Made by a program: the position numbers and the translations under genes
The notes under the pieces: model-generated
Told to the model about the DNA's origin: nothing
The model's input: only the letters and a program-made list of their open reading frames with translations
Databases searched by the model: none
Origin: Barthelona sp. PCE
Taxonomy: Eukaryota > Metamonada: BaSk clade
DNA length: 64,000 bases
Reading direction: 5' to 3'
NCBI GenBank assembly: GCA_040285745.1
Contig: JAUFOR010000001.1
Span: 1-64,000, forward strand
In this document: in pieces, positions 29,171 through 39,400 of the stretch
Position numbering within the stretch: the stretch's first letter is position 1
Layout: each line of letters starts with the position of its first letter

Positions 29171-29885
29171 TTATAAGCTATGTAAAAATTGCTTTTGTAA
29201 AAGGAAATGAAATTCAAAAAACGCATTTCAAATCCAAAATCTTATCTTTTCAAACTCGAAGATACCTAATCTTACGTGTTTATGTGACGACATTACTTTT
29301 ATATAACTGTGTATCACATTAACATACGAGTTTTCAAGCCTTTAATCAGTTTTTTTCTAAAATGTATTTAAATCAATTTCTCAAGGAGATGTTTTTAATG
29401 TTGTATGGACAAATATCCTTTAGACCATCGAATAAGGCTGCGCAAAAAGCAAAAAATGTTAGTCTAGCATTTTTATGGAAAGTTTTTCACTTTGATCAGA
29501 TATTACTACTATTTTGGTTGTTTTTCATTGTTGATTAGAGTATAAAACACCATTAAGGCAAGTTAAAATAAATAAATATGGCAGATAAGTAACCTGCAAT
29601 CTGTTTGACGTATGTTTCTGTTTGATTAAAATTGTTCGACCTGAATACATTGTAAAACTACTACTTTTCGGCATTGTACTGATTGGTATCCATAACAACA
29701 AAACAGAATGATACATCTTTGAAAATCTCACTAATTTGATGTAACATGTTTTTAACATCCCTTTTACGTTGAACATCCGCATTCTTTTGGGTTAAAAATG
29801 ATAATACTGGTCTAAAGACAACTCCAAACTGTTTTACTGTTTATTTCCTCTTACATTTTTAAAAACTTCCTTTTTATTTCTGAAA

Positions 29886-31070
29886 ATGAGCGAAAGATAC
29901 ACTTCTGTAGAAAACTACTTTCACGGAAAAGCGGAAAAGCTTCAATTAGATGTGGCACTATCACGTACCAACTTGCTGAGACTCAGTGCCCGCAGAGATG
30001 AGCTCAATAAGCAGGTGACGGAGCTAAACACCGAGGTGTCCAACATGTTATCACCCTCATCAGATTTGGCGACAGTTGTCAAGGTTTTAAGTCGAAACAG
30101 AGCATTAATTGATCAAGGATCTGGTGGCAAGCTCATCGTGAGCGTCAGCAGCAAGGTTGACATACAGAAGTTGAAACCCGGTAACCGAGTTGCCATTCGA
30201 TCTGATAGTAGTGAGCTACACATGGTACTCCCATCTGAAGTAGACCCTTTAGTTTCTCTCATGAAGGTGGAAAAGGTACCGGACTCAACATACGATGTCA
30301 TTGGAGGACTGGAAAAGCAAGTGAGAGAGATCAAGGAAGTTATTGAGTTACCTGTGAGGCATCCCGAAATTTTTGAGTCTCTTGGTATCGCTCAACCTAA
30401 GGGTGTTCTTCTTTATGGCCCACCTGGTACAGGAAAGACCTTATTGGCACGTGCTGTTGCCCACCACACTGATTGCACTTTCATTCGAGTCTCTGGATCA
30501 GAGTTGGTGCAAAAGTACATTGGTGAGGGCTCTCGTATGGTTAGAGAGCTTTTCGTTATGGCTAGACAGTCAGCACCTTCCTTAATATTTTTGGACGAGG
30601 TTGACAGTATTGGTGGTTCCAGAGGAGGTGGAGGAGACGAGAAGAGTGACTCAGAGGTTGGTAGAACAATGCTTGAGTTGCTTAACCAGCTCGACGGCTT
30701 CGAGAACAGTACAGACATCAAGGTTATAATGGCTACAAACAGAATTGATATTCTGGACCCAGCTCTCCTGAGACCCGGTCGTATTGACCGTAAGATCGAG
30801 TTCCCTCTGCCTGACGAGGATGGCCGCTTACAGATTCTCAAAATTCACTCCAGGAAGATGAACCTTACAAGGGGTATCGACCTGAAGAAAATTGCTGATA
30901 TGGCAGCAGGTTTTTCTGGTGCTGAGCTGAAGGCTGTGTGTACTGAAAGCGGCATGTTTGCTCTCAGAGAAAGGCGTGTACATGTTACCGAGACAGATTT
31001 TGAGATGGCCGTCTCCAAGGTACAACGAAAGAATGCCGAGAATGTTGCAATTGCACACACGTGGGTGTAG
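29886..31070 (+). CDS. PSMC5: 26S proteasome regulatory ATPase RPT6 (394 aa)
   Basis: One of six AAA+ ATPases in the base of the 19S particle; it unfolds ubiquitylated substrates and feeds them to the 20S core. N-terminal coiled coil (about 15-50), an OB-type region, then Walker A GPPGTGKT near 178-185, [11 protein letters not shown] as Walker B, and the second region of homology [27 protein letters not shown]. The segments [14 protein letters not shown] and [21 protein letters not shown] are diagnostic for RPT6 rather than other RPTs. The C-terminus is AHTWV, without an HbYX motif. Complete single exon; start fixed by the conserved N-terminal helix. Followed 74 bp later on the same strand by the OTUD6 deubiquitinase. 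Confidence 0.96.
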   Translation: MSERYTSVENYFHGKAEKLQLDVALSRTNLLRLSARRDELNKQVTELNTEVSNMLSPSSDLATVVKVLSRNRALIDQGSGGKLIVSVSSKVDIQKLKPGNRVAIRSDSSELHMVLPSEVDPLVSLMKVEKVPDSTYDVIGGLEKQVREIKEVIELPVRHPEIFESLGIAQPKGVLLYGPPGTGKTLLARAVAHHTDCTFIRVSGSELVQKYIGEGSRMVRELFVMARQSAPSLIFLDEVDSIGGSRGGGGDEKSDSEVGRTMLELLNQLDGFENSTDIKVIMATNRIDILDPALLRPGRIDRKIEFPLPDEDGRLQILKIHSRKMNLTRGIDLKKIADMAAGFSGAELKAVCTESGMFALRERRVHVTETDFEMAVSKVQRKNAENVAIAHTWV

Positions 31071-31144
31071 TTGATGATGTGAGTAAACCAAATGTTGTTA
31101 GATTTGAATGAATTGTTTTCTATTAAAGAACCTTTTTTTTCAAA

Positions 31145-31939
31145 ATGGGAAAATCGAAAACTCAACTTAAAAAACAACTACGCAAGGATATAAGGGATGT
31201 TGAAAAGGAGTATAAACCAAGAATTAAAAAAGCAAGAAGGGAAGAAGAACAAAGGTTAATGGAGGAACTGGATGCACGTATTGCAGAACTGGAAAGGGAA
31301 TGTAGAGTTGCCTGCGGGGAGGAGCCCGTTGAGCCAGAGACTGAAACAAAAGTAGAAGAAGAAGAGCCTTCCACAACAATAACTGAAGACGTTATGCAAG
31401 GTGGATTTGGATTTCATCAGATTGAAATGAGGGAGACACGTGCCCAGAAACGTCGCAGGAAACAGAAAGAGAAGCAGAAACGGGATTTGGATGAACGCAT
31501 CAGAATTGCTGCTCTTGATACACCATCAAAACGTGAGCGTCGTGTCATTGACACCACACTGAAGGCCGAAGGCCTTCGGCAACAGGGCATCCAGGCTGAT
31601 GGTAATTGCCTCTATCGCTCTATCGGATTTCAGATTAATCGTGAACAGAGTCAGTTGAGGGTTGTGGCTGCCGACTATCTACTTGATCACAGGGACGAGT
31701 ACTGCCATTTCGTGCTTGAGGACTTTGATCAATACATCGAAAAGGTGCGCAATACACATGAGTGGGGAACTCATCTCGAAATCCAAGCACTATCTAACGC
31801 TTTAGATTTACATATAGCTGTTTACCAGGATGGAGAAACGCTACACTTCAACGAGCACAACGAGACGCTCGTCCGCATTGCTTATTTGAAGCATGCGTTT
31901 CCAACCGGTGAGCATTTCAATGCAGTAATCAAAGCATAA
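31145..31939 (+). CDS. OTUD6B: OTU-domain deubiquitinase, OTUD6-like (264 aa)
   Basis: Cysteine protease that removes ubiquitin. The N-terminal half is a highly charged coiled coil (about 1-130; KSKTQLKKQLRKDIRDVEKE), typical of OTUD6A/B. The catalytic OTU domain then begins with QADGNCLYRSIG near 149-160, holding the Asp and nucleophilic Cys. HEWGTHLEIQALSNAL follows as the conserved middle strand/helix, and GEHFNAVI carries the catalytic His near 257. All catalytic residues are present. OTUD6B acts in translation-linked and proteasome-linked ubiquitin editing in animals. Complete and single-exon. Convergent with the next gene with 10 bp between stops. Confidence 0.92.
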   Translation: MGKSKTQLKKQLRKDIRDVEKEYKPRIKKARREEEQRLMEELDARIAELERECRVACGEEPVEPETETKVEEEEPSTTITEDVMQGGFGFHQIEMRETRAQKRRRKQKEKQKRDLDERIRIAALDTPSKRERRVIDTTLKAEGLRQQGIQADGNCLYRSIGFQINREQSQLRVVAADYLLDHRDEYCHFVLEDFDQYIEKVRNTHEWGTHLEIQALSNALDLHIAVYQDGETLHFNEHNETLVRIAYLKHAFPTGEHFNAVIKA

Positions 31940-31949
31940 AAGATTCTAT

Positions 31950-33728
31950 TTACAATAACATTAGCATATCACATTCACAAAGGAAGTCTCGAGTATTTAT
32001 CGTTCTTTGATCTATCATATAACCGGTGAAAGTATCATTCCAGTAAATTATATCCATTGTTGTAGAAAAATTGTTCAGCCTTGAGCAACGAACCATAATC
32101 TGTGATTCAACTGCGTGGAATTCATGGCACTCCATGTCTGGCATGTCATAGTACTTCTTATCACCGTTTTCATCGAAAATACAAGCAGCTTTACCAATAC
32201 AAATCGCACCCGGCCCAAAAAAATATGGTACATCGGTTGATGTGTGCATGTGGCATAAATAATGGGTGTCATAGTCTTCAGTGTCACTGTTGTATCGTAC
32301 ATAATAAAAAATTCCTTCCATAGCTACTATAATTATTGCTTCTCCTCCATTGTTATCAAAAGGGTTTAACTGAACTATACAGGTGATCGAATCCCCATAA
32401 TATTTGGTGAGAACTTTCACAACACCGCCTTCAACCGGATCAACCGCAATAAAAGTTATTTCTTCGCCAGAATATATCCACACACTGGTTTTGTTGATTT
32501 TTACCCAATCGTAATACATGGAAGTCGTAATTACCTCTCCATTAACGATGAACTCACACCCTTCTTCCAATTTACGACGTTGAACAACAACATATTCATT
32601 GAACAGCGGAGGATAGTATTCTTCACCACCTAGCAATGCTGGGCTCGTTCCACACTTATCATTTTCAATGAAGAGGTTGTAAAAATCGCCACTCAATGTA
32701 ACGCTTGCTGTCTTCCATTGTTTCGCCTTTGTGCAAAAGTATTGTGCCACGTTTCTGCTCATTTCTGACGATACCACAACCATGGTGCAGTGATAAAAGT
32801 TCCAAATAACTGTGTTTGTACAGATAGGAGTCGTACAGGGTTCTGTTTTTAGCATTTCTGAAGCTTTGAAACTAAAAAACCCGTTACCAATGTACTCTAG
32901 CAATGGAAACATCTTATCTTCATTCAAATCATAAAAAAAAAGCTTACCATCAAATGTAAAAGCAGTGCTAAAAGGCAGTGCACCTGCAGAACCTAATTTC
33001 ATATCGAATTCTTCATTAGCATGATATATGTTATCCGCTACACGTACAATGATGTCTTTACGCTCCAACACCAAATCATCCTCCTCAAACACGAAACAAT
33101 TCGATCCGGGAGTCAAATCATATGCTACAAATGTACGATTCGCCAAAAAATGACTCTTATCAACACGAGGAACGTTATCTGACAAATCTAAGCTCGCAAT
33201 GATCGTCAAACTGCTCTTCATGAAATATAATAGTTCACCATTGTGAACAAATAAGTCGCACAAAAACACACCGCCAATTTGAGTTATTTCTCCTGAATAA
33301 ATATCCAATATGTCATATCTATTGGTCCAATACCTCTTGTTTATGAGCCTTCCTTCTCTTAAAATATGCTTTGGTCCTATGCATGATATTTCTTCAACAA
33401 TGCGAAACTCACCTTCACTAAAAGCCAAGAATTCAAAATCTACATTCAAGAAATCAGTCTGTTCAATGTCATGGTATGATCTAAATCGGTATATTTCGTT
33501 TGAATTTAGCATAGTAACCTGAATTTTGGTTGTATCTTTGAAAATTGTATATTGACTTTCAGCAATTGGAGAAAATGCTGGTGGTGGAACTTTTATCCCT
33601 AAACCTGTTTTAGCAAGCCTTTTGAAGCTATGCCCATTCAACTCATCTGTCTTGCTTTGTACAACCAAAATATCCCCAAAGTGTATGAAAGTGAAGTCCT
33701 CTGTGTGCTTTACTGTGGCCCTCGGCAT
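31950..33728 (-). CDS. Propeller-like orphan protein D (592 aa)
   Basis: An ATG-to-TAA frame of 592 residues starting MPRATVKHTEDF. It resembles the other propeller-like genes in length, MPR start and a steady alternation of short hydrophobic strands with Asp/Asn/Gly turns (for example YDILDIYSGEITQIGG). Acidic overall, with many Cys and aromatic residues and no signal peptide, membrane segment or recognised catalytic motif. The family link is by pattern and not by a shared long motif, so it is weaker than for the genes at 66 and 17487. Function unknown. About 230 bp of AT-rich spacer separates its start from the CCDC81-like stop. Confidence 0.7.
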   Translation of the reverse strand: MPRATVKHTEDFTFIHFGDILVVQSKTDELNGHSFKRLAKTGLGIKVPPPAFSPIAESQYTIFKDTTKIQVTMLNSNEIYRFRSYHDIEQTDFLNVDFEFLAFSEGEFRIVEEISCIGPKHILREGRLINKRYWTNRYDILDIYSGEITQIGGVFLCDLFVHNGELLYFMKSSLTIIASLDLSDNVPRVDKSHFLANRTFVAYDLTPGSNCFVFEEDDLVLERKDIIVRVADNIYHANEEFDMKLGSAGALPFSTAFTFDGKLFFYDLNEDKMFPLLEYIGNGFFSFKASEMLKTEPCTTPICTNTVIWNFYHCTMVVVSSEMSRNVAQYFCTKAKQWKTASVTLSGDFYNLFIENDKCGTSPALLGGEEYYPPLFNEYVVVQRRKLEEGCEFIVNGEVITTSMYYDWVKINKTSVWIYSGEEITFIAVDPVEGGVVKVLTKYYGDSITCIVQLNPFDNNGGEAIIIVAMEGIFYYVRYNSDTEDYDTHYLCHMHTSTDVPYFFGPGAICIGKAACIFDENGDKKYYDMPDMECHEFHAVESQIMVRCSRLNNFSTTMDIIYWNDTFTGYMIDQRTINTRDFLCECDMLMLL

Positions 33729-33958
33729 AGTTTAAGTTATTAAAAATGACCAACAAAACAGGAAAGAAAAGCAAAAACAAAATTTTTTTTCCAATGACTC
33801 ATCAACTGTGAATAAAGTATCATGTTGCCCCGGCTGCCCACTAATTTCAGTTAAGAAAAAGAAAACGTAATACCTACATTGATTATTTTCTACTTTCTTT
33901 TATCCATTGCGATACAACAACACAGGTAGTTTTAAACTTAATCAAACTTAATTTACAA

Positions 33959-36139
33959 TTAATGGTGTGAAGTACAGATAGAAAGTCCTTCGGGTAGAGC
34001 GTTACCACAAATCTTACATTTGCACATCTGCTCAACAAGTCCATCATGGAAGCTGATCTCTCCGCACTCTGCCTTATAGTACTCCTTCTCCTTTTCCTTC
34101 AGACGCTTGACATCAGCTGACTGTGTATCGAGCGTCCTCTTGAACTGCTCCTGCTCGGCCTTTCTCTTCTGTATAAGTCTCTCGCGTTCTTCAGCCAACT
34201 CTTGCTCAATGCGAATACGTTCTTCACGTTCCTCTTTGAGAACGCGTTCTTTCTCAGTCAAGCGGATCATTTCAATCTCCTCCTTCTGCTTACGAAGTTC
34301 TTCATTAATGCGTTGGGCCTCTTCACGGAGACGAGCATCTCTATCAACACCCTCATCTTTCAGTAGAAAGACGGCATCTGGATCTATATCGCAACCCTTA
34401 GGCATCTGTTTTGCTGGATGGCGAACCTGGTAGTCAAGCGCACGACGCAAATTCGCTCTCATCTGATCTTGCTTCTCCTTCTCACGCTGTTTAATCTCGT
34501 TCGCAATTCGTGTATCTTCTTCGAGTTCCTTTAATGATTCTTCAATCTCTCTCGCGCGATCGGCCTTCTTTTTACGCTCAGCCTCGTCACGCATGTATCT
34601 CATCTCATCAGCAATGCTCTTGGCCTCCTTACGGCGTCTCTCTACATCGGCCTTGCTGCCGTCATCCTTTGTAATAGCCCACTCGTCTGGATTGATGCTG
34701 AATCCAACAATAACACCATCACCGCGCTCACGTTTCTCTTGCAATTGCTTCTCAAGCGCACTACGTTGGGCGGATTGACGTTTCCTCAGTTCCTTCGCCC
34801 AATCTTCCTGCTCCCTCTTCAAATCTTCCTCGATACGCATGCGTTCTTCACGCTCTGCCGCTAGGGTTTCTTCCAAGCGTTGTTTTCTGTTTGCCTTGCT
34901 CTCTTGAAGACGTTCGTATTCGTTCTTATACATCTCTGTGGGGGCAACTTCAGGTGTGGGAGGGCGACGATCAAACACATACATGCCGTCGTACTTATCG
35001 TCTAATCGGCGAGGTGTGACGGTTCGACTGTGACGCACATTTGCCAGCTTGATGTTAGCTTCCTGTAGTCTGCGTGCCTCATCACGAATCTTCGCCTGTT
35101 TCAAACGCTCCTCCTCTTCGTAGCGTTTAGCGTTCAACAAAACTTCCTCAGAGTACATAGCATCTTCTTGGCGCTCCTTAACGATCTTTTCCTTCTTGTT
35201 GCGGGAAGAACGAGCGCGCTCCTTACAGATCTTACAAACATCCTCTACTGGGAAGTCCTCTGGACGACGACTCTTTGCTGTACCGGTTTTAACACCCAAA
35301 ACAGCAAGGTCATCATGATCAACAATGTCGTCACGGATCACAGGATCGACGTAGCGCAAGGGAGCTTCATCCTTAATTGTGACCTTCGGCTTCATTGTAG
35401 GTTTAGGGTTGGGGGGTGACTGCACTTTTGTTCTTCTGCTGGACTTTGATTTGGGTCGAGTGTTGGGCTCGTTAATCTTGAAAGTTTCGCGTAAACGGGT
35501 GCCGTTGGGCAGCTTAGAAACATGATATCCTTTAATGGAAGAGTGAAGGGCCTCACGGGGACGGTGATTCTTGAGTGCAGGGGCAAAGCCAACCTTTGCG
35601 ACTCTGTTGCTGAAGCTAAGCTTCACAATGCCCTTAATCATAAGACCAACTGAAGCACCAGTTGCGGCATGTTGACCAAAAACGTTGAAAATAGTAGTAA
35701 GAACATCAGAGCAAACACTGGAGCCAACACCAGCACGGTGAGAGATGACAGAGTAGTTGACGTCCACAACACGACCGGTAATGCGCTTCTTAGGAGCTCT
35801 CAGACCATGAGTGCTTAAAAATGAAGAATTAAACTGAAAACGTGGGATGAAATCCTCCTTGGTGGCAAAACCCACATCACTCGTAATCTTTTCAAAACAA
35901 ATTGTACCAAAGCGACCAAGTTTAACACCCTAAATATTAGATGACTGTAATAGAAGTTGCTAATTATCAATTATCCCGCGTGAGAAAGAATGCAAAGCAA
36001 CTATACGCCTGCATACGATGTGAAGTGATGTATTGGACTCAATAAACTGTACAAGGGATGAGAAAACTTTACCTACTCCAGTAACATCGAGATTTACCAA
36101 TGGATGTTCGGCACATGCACGAAATAAGCTTTTTGACAT
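33959..36139 (-). CDS. CCDC81-like HU-domain coiled-coil protein (two exons, 697 aa)
   Basis: The N-terminal 240 residues follow the paired HU-type domains of CCDC81, a centrosome/cilium-associated protein. Exon 1 (36139-36017) reads MSKSLFRACAEHPLVNLD and continues VGKVFSSLVQFIESNTSLHI. Exon 2 opens GVKLGRFGTICFEKI, matching the ipGfGTF strand of the family, and later shows LSTHGLRAP and MIKGIVKLSFSNRVAKVGF (second HU unit). The middle carries VCKICKERARSSRNKKEK, then about 350 residues of highly charged coiled coil. It ends with a CxC-x2-C cluster (MCKCKICGNALPE) that may bind zinc. The long ATG-less frame of exon 2 would otherwise have to start at a GTG. A ciliary or basal-body role is inferred from the family. 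Confidence 0.78.
35930..36016 (-). other. Spliceosomal intron in the CCDC81-like gene (87 bp)
   Basis: Minus strand: GTATGCAGG at the donor, ATCTAATATTTAG at the acceptor, phase 0. Joining the exons completes the first HU-type domain. An in-frame TAG sits at the acceptor in the exon 2 frame. The acceptor block is identical to the GRP94 intron's. Confidence 0.87.
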
Positions 36140-36427
36140 GTTCTAAATTTGTGAAAATGCTAAAAAAAACAAAAACACATTTGAAATGGATTGAGTTAGA
36201 TTTCCGATTCTGTATGGTTAGCTGCATCTTCTGTGGGTCAATAGCCCACAAATCGGCATTTAATTTCTGTGCGCCGCTTTAGAAGCAAGTGCAGGTGATA
36301 ACTGTTGCTTTATTAACTGTTCATAATTTAAAGATGTCTCCAAGTTTTACCTGGCTGCCAAAGCAAGACATTTCGTCGAAATTTTTAACAGAAGATTGAA
36401 TAAAATATTTATACAATAAAAATTTGA

Positions 36428-39400
36428 CTACCCTAGCAATGGGTTAAAATATTTCATGCCATTGTTGTAGAAGTTCTCGCGACGAACATATTTCCAAAGC
36501 ATCTGCTTCATCTCCTCATATTTCTCGTCACCACATTGACTGACCAAATCCTCAAAACCCATTTGAACGATACGCCTATGATAACAAAACATGTTGTGAC
36601 CCTTATATCCACAGCGTCTAAATCTAAATATAAGACTTGCCATTGCCATTAGAACATTATCATTGTGAGGGAAGTCGGGTGCAGAGCGAACGATGTTCAT
36701 ACCAGAAATAATAGCTGCACGGCTCAAACTCTTGTTATGATTGTTTAAAAGCGCTGAGTAGTAAGCAAAAACTGTGTCACAACAGTTGAGATAGGGAAAA
36801 TCTGAACCAAGCTTTGAAGCGAGTTCAACAACACCATGTGCCAGATCGTTGAATGATACAAACTGTGAGAAGAACAGCTGCCAACAGCTTGTATCAAAGA
36901 TAAATGAACTGTATTCTTTGTAGCAAGCGATCAAAAATTTCGAAACCCTGTTAAAGATTTGCAATGAAAGATCTGTATTTCTCCGACCATCAATGTGTAA
37001 GAATTGTCCGAGTTTCGTAATATGACACACATAGTCACTGACAGCTAAACACTTATCTTCGCTAGGTGAAAAGAATTGCTGCATATACTCCTCTTGTGTC
37101 TTTGAAAAGAACTCGTGTAATCTGCAAAAAACAGATTCAAGCAGTTCATCACGAGAAGATCGGTCTGACAACACATAAAATATGAAGAGAAACCTTGAAA
37201 AAAACTCAGGGAAAGATTTGAAAATGAGCATAAAGTTATCGTTAAGAATCATAATAAGAGGAGTGCTCTTCAAAGTATCAATCGATCTTGCTCGTAATAA
37301 TCTATGCATCGTGTCTGTCGCCAAAGCGTGTGCTGTTTCATCCTCTAATTGTTGAAGTAAAACTGGACACAAAACCTTGGCAGCAAAGAACCCGAAAAAC
37401 ACTTCACTAACTTCACAGTTCAACTTCTTATACTGATCTAAAAAGAGACTATCCATGACATTCATGATGGGAATAACATTGTAAAAGGCAGCTCCGTGTT
37501 CCCAAATACGAAGGAATGGAGAAGTCTCAATAAACTCAGATAGCTCTCTTTTTGAACAGTAATAGTTAAAAGATTTAAACGCTGACTCGAAGCAAATCGT
37601 CAGCAATACAACACGCACGTCAACGGCCATATGTTTTTTACGCCACATAGACTCAATAACTCCGACGGCGCTGCAATTAAGACGTTCAGCTATAGACATT
37701 GTTAGTCGCACCATTAACTTGAGTGGTGTAATTGCGAATCGCCACTCTCCCTGAATGACCGCTATGATGCTATCATATAAAGCAGTGAGAAGCTTCTTGG
37801 CAGAAGATTCAACAACCGAACACAGACGCGTGTAAATGTATGGTGCTGATTTGGGAAGCTGCAATGCTCGCAACAGCATCTTGACTGCTGCAGATCCCAA
37901 ATCATTGAATACGTTTGAGATGATGTACGAAAACATATGCATCACACGATTGGCAACGACAACGTTGAAGTCTACTGCAATGGAGCTTGGAGTCAAGTAC
38001 AGTAGAACTTCCAGGGCTTCCATGACATCATAAGTGATGCATGATGGGTATATTGTGGCGCAATGGATGAAGGAGTTGATGAGCATAAGGATATGCTGTT
38101 GATTACATGCATCAACAAGCTCACCTGCCTTGCTCAGGAGATCTCTCCGCTCATCATTTAAGGCCAACATGGCATCCCGGTCCATGTTATCTTCCTCACG
38201 GATGGCGTAGGAAAGATCCAGTGCACTTGAGTACATTACAAATGCGTCGCACAATGGCTTGATATTTTCCAAAAGCAGCTGCTTCAGACCAGCAACCATC
38301 TCAACGAAGTTAGAAAGGTTGGCAATGTTGTACATACTATGGTAATCTCTGATACGCATCATGAGATCTTCTGGTGTTTTAAAGAGCGCCGTGTTGAGGA
38401 ACGGTGGGACTGATGGGTGGGACTGACGCTTCGCCTGCACATTACATATGTACGCGTGTGGCTTATATCTGTGCAGTATCAAGGGCTTAACGGATGCGTT
38501 ACTGTAAAAGAATTGAAGAGGGGCCCTATCCACAAATAAATCCGCGTAAACATTAAATGGAACAGCGTCAACCGCAACCTTATTCGAAATATAATACTTG
38601 AGCGTCTTGTTATCGACCTTCTTCATGAGATTAGAGCTCTGAATGGATTCCAGCAATTTTGTCGCAATACGTGATAAAACTGTAATGTCAGTCGTCTCTG
38701 AAAGCCTTTTCTTATGTAGTGCATTCATGAAGTAGATGTACGTTGGAATTGATACGACACATTGCTTTTTGGGCATGTCATCAACCCTCCACATATCTTC
38801 ATACTGAACAACAACACCACGGGCGAAATATTGTTTGTTAAAAACAAAAACTCCGCGATTGACACAGTTAATAGCGTTCAAATCATCTCCGTGTGGAATG
38901 AAATGCGAAATCCGACCCTCAACGTGCTTCTTCATACGCGAAAATTTGATGGACAAATCAATGTACCTGTCTATGTAGAGGTAAATGACTTTCTCGTCAT
39001 ATAACTGCACAGGGGATGACTTTGCAATCTCAGTAACGTAAATGAGCTGCAATGGTTTGAGTATTTTCATCCACAAATGTTTGACATACTCGTTGTCAAG
39101 TGCCAACATCCATTCAGCGCAATCAAAGATACTATTAATGTTCTCCTCCGTGAAACACTCAACATGGTAGTGCCACTCGACAAATTCGGCTTTGGTTGGT
39201 ATGGGTTGAAGATCAAAGACCAACTCCTCAATGATTATGCGGAAGAGAGGCATGTCCACCCAGTGGTTATGGAATATGCAGAAGTAAAGATATGCAGTTA
39301 TGGAAAACCATGGGGTCTCAGCTACATGCATCAAACCATGTTTCTTGTTGTTGCAAAACAAAATGGAAAACACAAATGATGATGTGTACTCTCGACCGTG

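Larger units (their letters stand above)
28442..29885. other. 1.44-kb AT-rich region, nearly gene-free
   Basis: The longest non-coding stretch in an otherwise packed window. It holds a 20-bp perfect palindrome (28812-28831) and a probable 65-codon gene (28973-29170). A weak 85-codon minus frame at 29525-29782 has the composition of the surrounding spacer and is not called. I found no tRNA, snRNA or other RNA signature by eye. Confidence 0.55.

Noticed and set aside
29525-29782. 85-codon minus frame in the large spacer
   Set aside because: Its composition equals the surrounding AT-rich spacer and no recognisable pattern is present.
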